The notes beneath the pieces were generated by a model. It was not told the origin of the DNA. It saw nothing but the letters and a program-made list of their open reading frames with translations, and did not search any database. The position numbers were made by a program, and so were the translations under genes. 64,000 nucleotides of DNA, taken from positions 62,001-126,000 of the forward strand of contig JBJMGV010000065.1 in NCBI GenBank assembly GCA_045807725.1, in the 5' to 3' direction. The stretch comes from DATENM01 sp045807725 (GTDB lineage Bacteria > Acidobacteriota > Blastocatellia > UBA7656). Below, in pieces: positions 25,480 to 35,111 of this stretch (position 1 is the first letter of the stretch; each line of letters opens with the position of its first letter).

Positions 25480-27955
25480 AGGAACGGATCGAATTCCAGA
25501 GAGCGATGCGAAGGATCAGCCGGTCGCCATTGCCGGCCTCAGTTCTGCCGAGGTCGCCATCAAGATTGAAGCCGGCCAATACAACAAACCGCCGCAATCG
25601 GCCACCAGGAGCATTCGCCGCATCTTCCGTGACAACATCGTCTCCGTTTTCAATATCATCATCGGCTTCATCATTCTTTTCTTGCTGTCGTTCTACGTCG
25701 CATCTCAAGATAAACGATTGCTGCTTGACGCTGTCGGCGTCTTCACCGTTGCTCTCTTCAACACCGCCATTGCCATCTTTCAAGAAGTCAAAGCCAAGCG
25801 CGCTCTGGATAAAGTCAATATGTTGCTGGCCAGAGAAGTCTCGGTCATGCGCGACGGCGTCATGCGAAATGTGCCGCCAGCGCAGATCGTCCTTGCCGAT
25901 GTGATCGTTCTGCGGCGCGGCGATCAGGCGGTCGTCGATGGCGCTGTGCTTCAATCTAATCATATGGAGATCGACGAATCGCTGTTGACCGGCGAGTCTA
26001 CGCCGATTGAAAAAGAGGCCGGCGACCGCATCCTCTCCGGCAGCTTCTGCCTCGCCGGCAACGGTTATTATCAGGTCACGCAGTTGAGCGACGACAGCTA
26101 CGCCGCGAAGATGACGCGGCTCGCCCAGCAGCTCAAGATCACCACCAGCCCGCTGCAAAAACAGATCAACCGGATTGTCATATGGTTGTTCGCTACGGCG
26201 GCGCTGCTCTGCCTGATCGAAACGTCCCGCAGCGCGCTCAATCATCAGCTCGGCGTCGATTTCGCCCGCCGACTGGCGACTATCGCCATCGGCATGGTTC
26301 CGCAAGGGCTGGTGCTGATGGCCTCGGTCACGTTCGCTATTGGCATCTATCGCATCAGCCGCGTCGGCGCGCTGGTGCAGTCCTTCAACGCCATCGAGTC
26401 GTTCGCTAACGTGCAGGTCATCTGTATGGACAAGACCGGCACGCTGACGCAGAACCGTATGACTGTGCGCAAGCTGACTGCGCTTAACGAAGGCTCGCCG
26501 GCAGACTGGCTGGAGCAGCAGTTGGGGACTTACGCCCGCTTCTCGTCGGATAAGAACGCCACGATCCGCGCGCTCGAAGCCTTCGCTGGCGACTCGGCTT
26601 GCGAGGCAGTCTATGAAGTGCCGTTCAGCTCGCAGAGGAAGATGAGCGTGCTGGGCCTCAGAGCCGGCGACCGCGAAGCGGTTTATGTTCTCGGCGCGTT
26701 CGAGATGCTGGTCGAACGCTGCGACCACGACCAGCGCCGCCGCGCCGTGCAGGCCGCCGCCGAGCTGGACGTTTACCGCAACCTCTTTTTCGGCGAGGTC
26801 ATCAACCCGGAGGTGATCGCCCATCGCGCCGACGATCTGGGGCCATTCAAAGTCAAACCGCTGGCCATCGTTTCGCTGAGTGACACGGTGCGTGAAGATG
26901 TTTGCGGCGTCATCAGGGAGTTTGAACAACGGGGAATCAAGTTCAAGATTCTCTCCGGCGATTCGACCACCTCGATTCGCGCGACCTGCCGCGACATCGG
27001 CTGGGAGGTCGGCGAAGCGCAGGTCATCACGGGCAACGAACTGGACCGGCTAACCGAGGCCGAGTGGGGCGAGGTCGTTGAGCACAAGACGGTCTTTGCG
27101 CGGCTGCGACCGGAGCAGAAGGTGAAGATCGTGCAGGCGCTACGCGCCAAAAAGATTCACACGGCGATGATCGGCGACGGCGTGAACGATGTTCCGGCGA
27201 TCAAGCAGGCCGATCTCGGCTTCGCAATGGACGAAGGCGCGTCGATCACGAAAGAGGTCGCCGACATTATACTGCTTGAGAATCGCTTCACGCTGTTGCC
27301 GGAGGTGTTCGAGGAGGGCAAGAAGATCATCAACACGGTGGGGTCGGTGGCGCGGTTGTTTTTAACGAAGAACTTTATGGTGATCTACCTCACGTTGGTG
27401 TCGGCTTTCCTGTCGTGGGAATTTCCGCTGACGCCGCGACGGGTGTCGCTGATCAACATCTTTGCGATTGGGCTGCCGGCGATGGTGATCGCGCTGACGA
27501 ACACGAACACCGACAGGCCCAGACGCTTCCTGCTCGACTTGCTGTCGTTTGTGGCGGTATCGGCGCTGGTCATCGTGGCATCGGGATATGTGGGCTTCTT
27601 CTTCGTCAACGATAAATCGCAGCTCTCAGAGACGGGATCGCAGGCGGCGGGTATGGTGATGCTGTCGATTATGATTATGAATTCGGTGGTGAGTTTCTTG
27701 ATCGTGGCGGCACTAGGAGGGAGAAAGAGGTGGGGGCTATATAGCGGATACGCGGCGTCAATGATCCTGCTCTATTTTCTGGTCGTCGGGGTTGAATCCA
27801 ACAACCGGCTGCTGTCGCTGATTAAAACGTTCTATGAAATATCGCGCATCAGCGGGCAGGGGTGGGCAGTGATGCTGACGGTGTGCGCGGTGAGCGCGCT
27901 CGTCCTTGTCAGCTTGCAGAGACTGCGCCTGGCGCTGATCAGTCGGCGGGCCTGA
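25472..27955 (+). CDS. P-type cation ATPase, CtpE-like
   Basis: This is an 827-residue ion pump. Motifs in order: TM1-2 (NIIIGFIILFLLSFYV), actuator loop LLTGEST, membrane motif VPQGLVLMASV, phosphorylation site CMDKTGTLTQNRM, hinge GDGVNDVPAIKQAD and six C-terminal helices. The VPQGL in place of PEGL, and no N-terminal metal-binding CxxC domain, place it near the CtpE-type ATPases (linked to Ca2+ uptake in mycobacteria) rather than heavy-metal pumps; the ion is not proven. The start has AGAGGAG at 25461-25467. It is divergent from the sirtuin gene, with a spacer of about 170 bp. Confidence 0.9.
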   Translation: MSEGTDRIPESDAKDQPVAIAGLSSAEVAIKIEAGQYNKPPQSATRSIRRIFRDNIVSVFNIIIGFIILFLLSFYVASQDKRLLLDAVGVFTVALFNTAIAIFQEVKAKRALDKVNMLLAREVSVMRDGVMRNVPPAQIVLADVIVLRRGDQAVVDGAVLQSNHMEIDESLLTGESTPIEKEAGDRILSGSFCLAGNGYYQVTQLSDDSYAAKMTRLAQQLKITTSPLQKQINRIVIWLFATAALLCLIETSRSALNHQLGVDFARRLATIAIGMVPQGLVLMASVTFAIGIYRISRVGALVQSFNAIESFANVQVICMDKTGTLTQNRMTVRKLTALNEGSPADWLEQQLGTYARFSSDKNATIRALEAFAGDSACEAVYEVPFSSQRKMSVLGLRAGDREAVYVLGAFEMLVERCDHDQRRRAVQAAAELDVYRNLFFGEVINPEVIAHRADDLGPFKVKPLAIVSLSDTVREDVCGVIREFEQRGIKFKILSGDSTTSIRATCRDIGWEVGEAQVITGNELDRLTEAEWGEVVEHKTVFARLRPEQKVKIVQALRAKKIHTAMIGDGVNDVPAIKQADLGFAMDEGASITKEVADIILLENRFTLLPEVFEEGKKIINTVGSVARLFLTKNFMVIYLTLVSAFLSWEFPLTPRRVSLINIFAIGLPAMVIALTNTNTDRPRRFLLDLLSFVAVSALVIVASGYVGFFFVNDKSQLSETGSQAAGMVMLSIMIMNSVVSFLIVAALGGRKRWGLYSGYAASMILLYFLVVGVESNNRLLSLIKTFYEISRISGQGWAVMLTVCAVSALVLVSLQRLRLALISRRA

Positions 27956-28190
27956 TGTGAACGTGTCAGAGCGATGAAACAGATATACGGCCTTGCGTTT
28001 TAGCGCCTTCGGTTCTTCTTCTGGCGCATCACAACAAGATTCAGCTTTCGGGTTTAAAGGCCAACACCTTTACAGCCATGCCGGCTCTCCAGCCTGCCTT
28101 CCAAAAGCAAATCGCGGCTGATACTATTTGCAAATCTAAGGGACAGCGGGCGCTGCCGCTTTGGAAGCCGATTCGGGAGTTCATCAATAC

Positions 28191-30176
28191 ATGAAGATTC
28201 AGGAACGGTTGCGCGAGCAGTTGCGCGCCGCCATCAACGAACTGTTCGACCTTGACCTCGCCGAGTTCAACAGCGAGATTCCGCCGCGCACAGAGCTTGG
28301 CGACCTGGCCTTCCCGGTCGCCTTTGAGTTAGCCAAACGGCTCAAGGCCGCGAGCGGGCAGAAGCAGAACCCGCGCGACATTGCGACACGGTTGGCCGAA
28401 CGGCTGCACGCTGTCGAAGGCGTGGCGCGCGTCGAAGTCGCCGGCGCAGGTTACGTCAATGTTTACTTTGATCGCGCCAACTATCTGTTGAATGCGACGC
28501 AGCGCACCGAGCAGCCCGCGCCGCTGCTGGGCGGCAAAATCATCGTCGAGCACACGGCAGTCAATCCGAACAAGGCCGCGCACATCGGCCACCTGCGCAA
28601 TGCCGTGTTGGGCGACACGACGGTTCGCCTGCTGCGCGCCGCCGGCGAAACCGTTGAAGTCCAGAACTACATCGACAATACCGGCGTGCAGGTCGCGGAC
28701 GTAGTCGTCGGCTTTCGCCACATTGAAAACAAAACGCTCGACGAGATTAAAGCTATCGAAGGTAAATTCGATTACTATTGCTGGGACCTCTACGCGCGCG
28801 TCGGCCAGTTTTACGAAGAGGATCGTTCGCGCCTCGCCTTGCGTGCAGAGACGCTGCACGCCATTGAATCGGGCGAAGGCGAAATCTACGAGATGGCCGA
28901 TTACGTGGCGATGCGGGTTCTCAATCATCACCTCGACACCTTTCTGCGCGTCGGCATCAAGTATGACGTGTTGCCGCGCGAGTCCGACGTTCTGCACTTG
29001 CACATCTGGAACCGCGCCTTCGAGTTGTTGAGAGAACGCGGCGCAATCGAGCTGGTCAGCGAAGGCAAGCTCGCCGACTGCTGGGTGATGCGCGCCGCAG
29101 ACGATGACAAGGGCAGCAGCGAAGAGACAGAGCACGAGGCCGATAAGGTCATCGTGCGGTCGAACGGCACAGTGACTTACACGGGCAAAGACATCGCTTT
29201 TCACCTGTGGAAGCTGGGCCAGCTCGATCTGGATTTTTATTATCGACCGTTCCGCACCTACCCCGACGGCCACACCGTCTGGATCACTTCGGCGAATGAG
29301 CGCGAGAACTATCCGCTGCACCCGAAGTTCGGCAACGGCGCGGCCTACTTCAACGTGATCGACATCGGCCAATCTTACCCGCAGCATTACGTCAAGCTCG
29401 GCGTGATGGCCGTAGACCACGACGAGCGCGTTGAGCGCAGCGCACATCTCGCTTATGAGAAGGTGACGCTCACAACTGACGCCGCTGAAAAATTAGGACA
29501 GCAACTCTCTGATGAAGATCGCAAGCGCGGCGGGGTGTCGATGTCGGGTCGCAAAGGACTCGGCGTCAAGACCGACGACTTGATTGACCAGTTGGAAGCG
29601 AGCGCGTTGACCGAAGTCCAGAACCGACATCCCGAACTTGGCGAGCACGAACAACAGGAGACCGCGCACAAAATCGCGGTCGGCGCGCTGCGTTATTTCC
29701 TGCTCAAGTACCTGCGCAATTCGATCATCGCCTTCGACTTCAAAGAGGCGCTGGCGTTTGACGGCGAGACCGGCCCGTACATTCAATACTCGGTCGTGCG
29801 CGCCAACTCGATCTTCCGCAAGCTGACGGACGCGGGCATTGCGCCGAGCGCAGCGGCTCTACGCCAGGTATCAAGCGAACGGCTCAACGAGTTGTTCGGC
29901 GGCGAGACGGGCGACGACCTCTGGTCATTGGTCTACCTGGCGACGCGGCTCGACGAAGTGATACGCGGCGCGGTGGTGTCGCTTGAGCCGGCGGTCGTCG
30001 CCAAGTGGGCATTCCAGTTGGCGCAGCGGTTCAACCTCTTTTATCACCACTATCATATTCTTTCTGAACCCGACGCCGACCGCCGCGCGCTGCTGGTCGC
30101 CATCACGGCCATCGTGCGAGAAAAGCTGATCGCTGCGCTCGATGTGCTGGGCATCGAAGCGCCGGAGCGTATGTAA
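28191..30176 (+). CDS. argS: Arginyl-tRNA synthetase
   Basis: This 661-residue class I synthetase charges tRNA-Arg. The N-terminal Add-1 tRNA-binding domain (about residues 1-95) is followed by the HIGH motif in VNPNKAAHIGHLRNAVLGD and the family phrase VEVQNYIDNTGVQVADVV. A degenerate signature loop MSGRKGLGV takes the place of KMSKS, as is usual for ArgRS, and the DALR anticodon-binding domain closes the protein (YYHYHI-type segment FYHHYHILSEP). The ATG at 28191 is used. The 235 bp before it hold only a weak promoter-like pair (TTCCAA at 28099 and TACTAT at 28122). It is 12 bp upstream of aroF. Confidence 0.96.
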   Translation: MKIQERLREQLRAAINELFDLDLAEFNSEIPPRTELGDLAFPVAFELAKRLKAASGQKQNPRDIATRLAERLHAVEGVARVEVAGAGYVNVYFDRANYLLNATQRTEQPAPLLGGKIIVEHTAVNPNKAAHIGHLRNAVLGDTTVRLLRAAGETVEVQNYIDNTGVQVADVVVGFRHIENKTLDEIKAIEGKFDYYCWDLYARVGQFYEEDRSRLALRAETLHAIESGEGEIYEMADYVAMRVLNHHLDTFLRVGIKYDVLPRESDVLHLHIWNRAFELLRERGAIELVSEGKLADCWVMRAADDDKGSSEETEHEADKVIVRSNGTVTYTGKDIAFHLWKLGQLDLDFYYRPFRTYPDGHTVWITSANERENYPLHPKFGNGAAYFNVIDIGQSYPQHYVKLGVMAVDHDERVERSAHLAYEKVTLTTDAAEKLGQQLSDEDRKRGGVSMSGRKGLGVKTDDLIDQLEASALTEVQNRHPELGEHEQQETAHKIAVGALRYFLLKYLRNSIIAFDFKEALAFDGETGPYIQYSVVRANSIFRKLTDAGIAPSAAALRQVSSERLNELFGGETGDDLWSLVYLATRLDEVIRGAVVSLEPAVVAKWAFQLAQRFNLFYHHYHILSEPDADRRALLVAITAIVREKLIAALDVLGIEAPERM

Positions 30177-30188
30177 AGGAGAGACGCG

Positions 30189-31214
30189 ATGCTCATCGTG
30201 ATGAAAGCCGGAGCGACCGACGCGCAAGTCGAAGAGGTTCTACAAGTCGTTCGTGATCTCGGTTACAAACCGCACCCGATGCCCGGCGCGACGCGCACAG
30301 CCATCGGTATTACCGGCAACCCCGGCGCGATTGACCCGGCTCACTTCGAGAACCTGCCCGGCGTCTCCGAAGCCATCCGCGTGTCGAAGCCTTACAAGCT
30401 CGTGAGCCGCGACCTCAAACACGACGACACCATCGTGCGGGTTGGCGATGCGGAGATCGGCGGGCCGGAGCCGGCCATCATTGCCGGTCCCTGCGCGGTC
30501 GAATCGCATCAACAGACGATGGAGATCGCTGAGATTGTCGCCGCAAGCGGCGCGCGGTTCTTTCGCGCCGGCGCGTTCAAGCCGCGCACGTCGCCTTACT
30601 CGTTTCAGGGTCTCGGCGTCGAGGGCTTAAAGATACTGGCCGATGTGCGCGAGCGTTTCGGGTTGAAGATCGTCACCGAAGTTCTGGACACAGAGACGGC
30701 GGACGTTGTTGAAGAGTACGCCGACGTGCTGCAAATCGGCGCGCGCAACATGCAAAACTTTTCGCTGCTGAAGCGCATCGGACAGATGCGCAAGCCAGTG
30801 ATGTTGAAGCGCGGGCTGGCGGCAACGCTCGAAGAGTTTTTGCTGGCGGCGGAATATATTATGGCCGAGGGCAATTACAATGTCGTGCTGTGCGAGCGCG
30901 GCGTCCGCACGTTTGCCGACCACACGCGCAACACGCTCGACCTGTCGGTCGTGCCGGCGGTGCAGCATCGCTCGCACCTGCCGATCATCGTTGATCCTTC
31001 ACACGGAACCGGCAAACGACACAAGGTGATTCCGATGGCACGCGCCGCTATTGCCGCCGGCGCGGACGGCATTATGGTCGAGGTTCATAATCACCCCGAA
31101 CACGCGCTGTCGGACGGGCCACAGGCGCTGCTGCCTGAGATGTTCGATCAACTCGTCGCTGACGTGCACGCCATCCACCGCGCCCTCGCCGAAACCGCAA
31201 CCAGCCAGAGATGA
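30189..31214 (+). CDS. aroF: 3-deoxy-7-phosphoheptulonate (DAHP) synthase, type I-beta
   Basis: This 341-residue enzyme joins phosphoenolpyruvate and erythrose 4-phosphate, the first step to aromatic amino acids. It has an N-terminal ferredoxin-like regulatory domain (about residues 1-70, MLIVMKAGATDAQVEEV) and a TIM barrel with IAGPCAVES, FRAGAFKPRTSPYSFQGLG, LQIGARNMQNF, PVMLKRGLA, the metal/PEP site CERGVRTF and DPSHGTGKR. The layout matches the Thermotoga-type feedback-regulated enzyme. AAGGAGAG precedes the ATG. The stop overlaps the glycosyltransferase start (ATGA). Confidence 0.95.
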   Translation: MLIVMKAGATDAQVEEVLQVVRDLGYKPHPMPGATRTAIGITGNPGAIDPAHFENLPGVSEAIRVSKPYKLVSRDLKHDDTIVRVGDAEIGGPEPAIIAGPCAVESHQQTMEIAEIVAASGARFFRAGAFKPRTSPYSFQGLGVEGLKILADVRERFGLKIVTEVLDTETADVVEEYADVLQIGARNMQNFSLLKRIGQMRKPVMLKRGLAATLEEFLLAAEYIMAEGNYNVVLCERGVRTFADHTRNTLDLSVVPAVQHRSHLPIIVDPSHGTGKRHKVIPMARAAIAAGADGIMVEVHNHPEHALSDGPQALLPEMFDQLVADVHAIHRALAETATSQR

Positions 31215-33004
31215 AAAGGCAAAAGGCAAAAGGCAAAAGGCAAAAGGCAAAAGTCGCTGCGCCTGCCGCTTTGCCTTTGCCTGAAAGCCGGCCTCTTGGT
31301 GAGGCAGCGCCACAGGAGCGCGATCACTCGACTGCTGACGCAGCGACGGATTCATCGCCAAACTCTTCTGCCGCGCCTATCGCTGAACCAATCAACACCG
31401 CACGAGTGTCGCTGATCTCTTACGAACGCGTGACGCAATTCATCGCGCCGCGCGGCGTTTTGCTGGTTGTTATTATCACCACATTTCTCTCGATTGTGTC
31501 GTTCGTCTACTTTTCCGCGAATGGGATGACGAATCACTATGGCGACGGCATCGCGCACGTCAACATCGCCCGCAAGGTCGTGGATTCGCCGGACGATTCG
31601 CTCTGGCAGCGATACCTGCAAATCGGCACGCCGTGGCTGCCGCTGCAAACGGTATTGATGTTGCCGCTGGTGGCGATTGATCCGCTGTGGCGCAGCGGCG
31701 CAGCCGGCAGCCTCGTTTCAATGATCGCTTTCGTCCTCGCCGCGACGATGATCTATCGAATCGCGCTCGATCTTTACGGCAACGAAGACTCGAAGTGGGG
31801 TCATTGGATGGCCGTTGTCTCGCTGGCGATCTTCGCGCTGAATCCCAGCGCCTTGTTTATGCAAGCGACGCCGATGACCGAACTGGTCTTAATGGCGATG
31901 CTGGCGGCAGCGATCTTTTGCTTGCAGCAGTGGGTGAAAGAACAGTCCATGCGCCGGCTCGTCATCGCCGGCAGTGTAATGACGCTGGCGACGCTGGCGC
32001 GCTACGAAGCGTGGCCGGTGGCGGTGCTGTCCGTGCTCATCGTCGCGCTGACGAGTCGCGGCGACCGCCGCGCGCGTTTGCGAATGACCGTCGTGTTTGC
32101 CGCGCTGACAAGCGCAGCGCCGCTCTACTGGCTGTGGCACAACTGGGCGATCTTCGGCAACGCGCTTGAATTTTTGAGCGGGCCGCATTCGGCGCGCGGC
32201 ATCTTTCTGCACGAAGAGGCGCGGCTGGGCTGGGCAAAGATATTCATCGGCCACCCGCTCGTCTCGTTGCTGTGGATGGCTGTGACGACCGCCGTATGCA
32301 GCGGCCCATTCGTGCTCCTGCTCAGCCTAGCCGGCTTCGTAACCTATGCTACGCTGAAGCGGCGAACGTTGATCGAACATTCGCCGGCGCTGCTGCTCGC
32401 GGTTCCCTTCCTCTTTCACACCTTCAGCGTGATGCGCGGCGAAATTCAAATCTTTCCGTTCAGCGCCTTCGGCCTGCTCAACGTGCGCTACGGGTTGCCG
32501 CACCTGCTTGCAGTGGCCGCCTTTGCGCCGGCAGTCGCCTGGCTGGTCAAGCCGCGCAGACGGCTTGCGGTGATTGTGATCGTCATTACAGTTATTGTTT
32601 TGCAGTATGGCTACTTGATCTCGGAAGGGCCATCGCAACTGGCCGTCTATCAGGAAGGCTACCGCAATGGCGTCAACTCGGCGCGCGCCCGCGAGTGGGC
32701 GCATACGGCGGCGTGGCTCAGAGCCAATCCGCAACGCCAGATGATATGGATGAACACCGGCGCACTAGGGCCGCTGGTGCCGCGCGGCGGCTTGCAGTTC
32801 GCCCGGATCATTCACGAAGGCTCACTGCGCTGGCACACAATCAACGGCGCAATTCCCGCCGATGTCAAAACGATCATCTATCAGGAAGGCGACCCCTTAG
32901 CCGAGCGCATCAAGAGCGACGCCACCCTCGCGGGCGATTTCGCCGCGCACTTCGAGCAACAGTTCTCTTACGAGAGCATCAGAATTTTTACGCGGAAAGA
33001 ATAG
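31211..33004 (+). CDS. Multi-pass membrane glycosyltransferase (GT39/ArnT-like fold)
   Basis: This 597-residue protein has a cytoplasmic N-terminus of about 75 residues and then roughly ten hydrophobic helices (such as GVLLVVIITTFLSIVSFVYF, LVSMIAFVLAATMIYRI). The first external loop carries acidic residues (YGDGIAHVNIARKVVDSPDD), as in lipid-sugar-dependent GT-C transferases. Donor and acceptor are unknown. The start overlaps the aroF stop (ATGA). Residues 2-22 repeat KRQKAKG because they are encoded by heptamer repeat DNA (AAAGGCA five times; 21 nt per 7 residues). The true start could be later, although none has a better ribosome site. Confidence 0.75.
   Translation: MKRQKAKGKRQKAKVAAPAALPLPESRPLGEAAPQERDHSTADAATDSSPNSSAAPIAEPINTARVSLISYERVTQFIAPRGVLLVVIITTFLSIVSFVYFSANGMTNHYGDGIAHVNIARKVVDSPDDSLWQRYLQIGTPWLPLQTVLMLPLVAIDPLWRSGAAGSLVSMIAFVLAATMIYRIALDLYGNEDSKWGHWMAVVSLAIFALNPSALFMQATPMTELVLMAMLAAAIFCLQQWVKEQSMRRLVIAGSVMTLATLARYEAWPVAVLSVLIVALTSRGDRRARLRMTVVFAALTSAAPLYWLWHNWAIFGNALEFLSGPHSARGIFLHEEARLGWAKIFIGHPLVSLLWMAVTTAVCSGPFVLLLSLAGFVTYATLKRRTLIEHSPALLLAVPFLFHTFSVMRGEIQIFPFSAFGLLNVRYGLPHLLAVAAFAPAVAWLVKPRRRLAVIVIVITVIVLQYGYLISEGPSQLAVYQEGYRNGVNSARAREWAHTAAWLRANPQRQMIWMNTGALGPLVPRGGLQFARIIHEGSLRWHTINGAIPADVKTIIYQEGDPLAERIKSDATLAGDFAAHFEQQFSYESIRIFTRKE
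31215..31283 (+). repeat. Heptamer fold-back element inside a coding start (word AAAGGCA)
   Basis: AAAGGCA occurs five times in register at 31215-31249, beginning at the base after the aroF TGA stop. A short complementary arm (TTGCCTTTGCCT at 31271-31282) follows after about 20 nt. The element is read through as the first codons of the glycosyltransferase gene. Confidence 0.85.
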
Positions 33005-33021
33005 AGCGGCGGGGCGAGAGG

Positions 33022-34707
33022 TCAGACGCTCAAGCCGTCAGAGGCGCGGTGCATCAGGATGCGTACGCGATTGCGGCCCGCCTCTTTGGCCTGATACATC
33101 GCGCGGTCGGCCATCTCGATGAGTTCTTCTTTGGTCTTCGCCGGGGCCGGGTAAGTCGCCAGGCCGATGCTCGCCGTCACAACTCCAACGCGCGGCGCCG
33201 TCTTCAACGCAATCGCTTCGCGGACGCGCTCGGCAACTTGAAAGGCGGCGTCGCGTGAGCACTTCGGCAGGATGATGACAAACTCCTCGCCGCCGTAACG
33301 CGCACAGACATCAATGTCGCGCACGGTCGCTTGCAGTATCGACGCAACGTGACGGAGCGCGGCATCGCCGGCGCGGTGGCCGTGCGTGTCGTTGATTCGT
33401 TTCAGGTGATCGAGGTCGAGCAAGATCAGCGACAGGCTTTCGTTATTGCGGTCAGCGGCCTTGATCTCGCGGTCGAGGCGCTCCTGAAAGTAACGATAGT
33501 TATATAGCCCGGTCAACGAGTCGGTCATCGCCTGCACCTGCACCTGCCTGAACAGCCGCGCGTGACTGATAGCGACGGCCAACTGGTCCGAGACCGTCCG
33601 CACCATCAACATCTCTTCGTCTTCCCAGACGCGGTTGGGCGTATCGTCTTCGGCAACCAGAACGCCGATGATGCTGTTGCGGTAAGTCAGAGGGATTTCC
33701 AGCGCGCCCGGCACGTCCATCTCGCGGTTGAGGCGGGCGCTCTCAAATGTTTCCTCTGGCGCAAACGGGTTCGTTACCCTGCTGGTCGTCTCGTGAGCGG
33801 CCCACGCCATCAACGGCAAGGGCGGCGTTTCGATCACGGCGACGGTAGAATTTGCCGTGAGCGATCCTTTCTTCAATAACTCGTTGTCGCCTGCCACATC
33901 GCCGGCGCTCTCGTCGGTGCGCTCGTAAATGCTGATGCCTTCCGGCAGGCTCGTGCCTTCCTGCCAGAGCACGAGCGCCGCGCGTCGGGCGTTGAGCGCG
34001 CGCCCTACCTCTTCGACCGCCGTTTGCAATATCGATTCGAGTTCAAGCGTGCTGGAGATGGCCGAGCTGATGCGGCTGGTCGCCATATCCAGCTCGCTCT
34101 GGCGCTGCATCAACATCGCCAGCTTGGTCGTGAACGTCAGCGCGACCTGCAACGACGGACGGCGCGTGGTCGTCGCGTTCATCAGCATCTCAAGGCGGCT
34201 GCGCTCGTCGGGACGCTGCGTGCCTATACGCGCCAGCAAGTATTCGATGGCCGTGTAGACGACGTTGGGATCAAAGGTCCAGGTGACGGCGTAGGTTTCC
34301 GTCTGCGCAGCCGGCGAGCGCGGAATCTCGGCGCAGGCGAGCAAGCCGCAAAAGCGCGGGTCCATAAAAACAACGAAAGGCCCACCATCCAACCTGTGAT
34401 GGTCGTGCTCTTCGACCAGTGTGAGGGTTTTGAACGCCGGCCCGTCCCAAGTTCGCGCCACGCAGTCGCTGTCGCAAGTGAACAGAAAGAGATGGCGCGC
34501 GGCGCTAGCCAGCTTTTCAAGCCGTTCACTTTCGCGGTCGGCATCGCCATCCAGGCAGCGGCCTTCGAGCACCAGGACAGAGCAGCGGCTCTCGCTCACC
34601 ATGTCTTCAAAATAGCTGACCAACCGTTTGACGGTTTGCCGGTTGCAGCGAACCGGAAAAAGCTCGTCGCCATGTTGACCGTTGAGGATGTGGAAAAGCG
34701 AATACAT
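33022..34707 (-). CDS. Diguanylate cyclase with DICT and GAF sensory domains
   Basis: This is a 561-residue cytoplasmic protein. Residues about 1-180 resemble the DICT sensory domain (MYSLFHILNGQHG, MVSESRCSVLVLEGR, LFLFTCDSDC), about 225-385 a GAF domain, and about 395-555 a GGDEF cyclase with LLDLDHLKRINDTHGHRAGD. The active site GGEEF is at 472-476. An inhibitory I-site RDID lies exactly five residues before it, so c-di-GMP feedback is expected. It should make c-di-GMP in response to an unknown signal. The start at 34707 is supported by a promoter at 34768-34795, which would place an alternative start at 34776 upstream of the transcript. Confidence 0.92.
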   Translation of the reverse strand: MYSLFHILNGQHGDELFPVRCNRQTVKRLVSYFEDMVSESRCSVLVLEGRCLDGDADRESERLEKLASAARHLFLFTCDSDCVARTWDGPAFKTLTLVEEHDHHRLDGGPFVVFMDPRFCGLLACAEIPRSPAAQTETYAVTWTFDPNVVYTAIEYLLARIGTQRPDERSRLEMLMNATTTRRPSLQVALTFTTKLAMLMQRQSELDMATSRISSAISSTLELESILQTAVEEVGRALNARRAALVLWQEGTSLPEGISIYERTDESAGDVAGDNELLKKGSLTANSTVAVIETPPLPLMAWAAHETTSRVTNPFAPEETFESARLNREMDVPGALEIPLTYRNSIIGVLVAEDDTPNRVWEDEEMLMVRTVSDQLAVAISHARLFRQVQVQAMTDSLTGLYNYRYFQERLDREIKAADRNNESLSLILLDLDHLKRINDTHGHRAGDAALRHVASILQATVRDIDVCARYGGEEFVIILPKCSRDAAFQVAERVREAIALKTAPRVGVVTASIGLATYPAPAKTKEELIEMADRAMYQAKEAGRNRVRILMHRASDGLSV

Positions 34708-34767
34708 TGGCTCAGACTGACAGCGGCAAAGGCTTACCGAATAGCACGGGGACAGATGGCTGAAGCG

Positions 34768-34795
34768 ATTGTACAATGCGGCACATCGCTGTCAA
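34768..34795 (-). promoter_or_regulatory. Sigma70 promoter for the diguanylate cyclase
   Basis: On the minus strand, TTGACA (34795-34790), a 16-bp spacer, then TACAAT (34773-34768). The -35 is perfect and the -10 matches 5 of 6, with transcription starting near 34761 and a leader of about 54 nt. The 404-bp spacer from 34708 to 35111 holds this and a weaker plus-strand pair but no gene that I can support. Confidence 0.7.
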
Positions 34796-34858
34796 TTGTT
34801 TTGTTACGCCGTTTAACCATCATAAGACTCGGCTACCGATGTTGCGCGCGGATTATGC

Positions 34859-34888
34859 TTGCCACATTAACAGTGGAGAGCGTATTAG
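34859..34888 (+). promoter_or_regulatory. Possible promoter for the OmpA lipoprotein gene
   Basis: TTGCCA at 34859-34864, an 18-bp spacer and TATTAG at 34883-34888. It lies about 220 bp before the start codon, which would give a long leader. Confidence 0.35.
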
Positions 34889-35111
34889 TATGTAAATTTT
34901 TCAGGGGCAGTAAGAAACTAATACAACCCGCGCCGATGCTTGATCGCCCTGTCAGCGCAAAAACGCGGCTCTGCGGACGGTTCGCGCCCTCATCGCGGCT
35001 GGCACGCAAGTCGCAGGTTGATTCGGTGGCTTGGCTGCTTGTGTGAATAGTGACGAGCACACGGAACGGGTCAAGCATTTGAGAATCGAATAAGAATCGA
35101 GGAGGAATCGA

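Noticed and set aside
25445..26929. 494-codon minus-strand frame opposite the P-type ATPase
   Set aside because: Antisense shadow. The plus-strand protein has all P-type ATPase motifs.
28329..29447. 372-codon minus-strand frame opposite argS
   Set aside because: Antisense shadow of a conserved synthetase.
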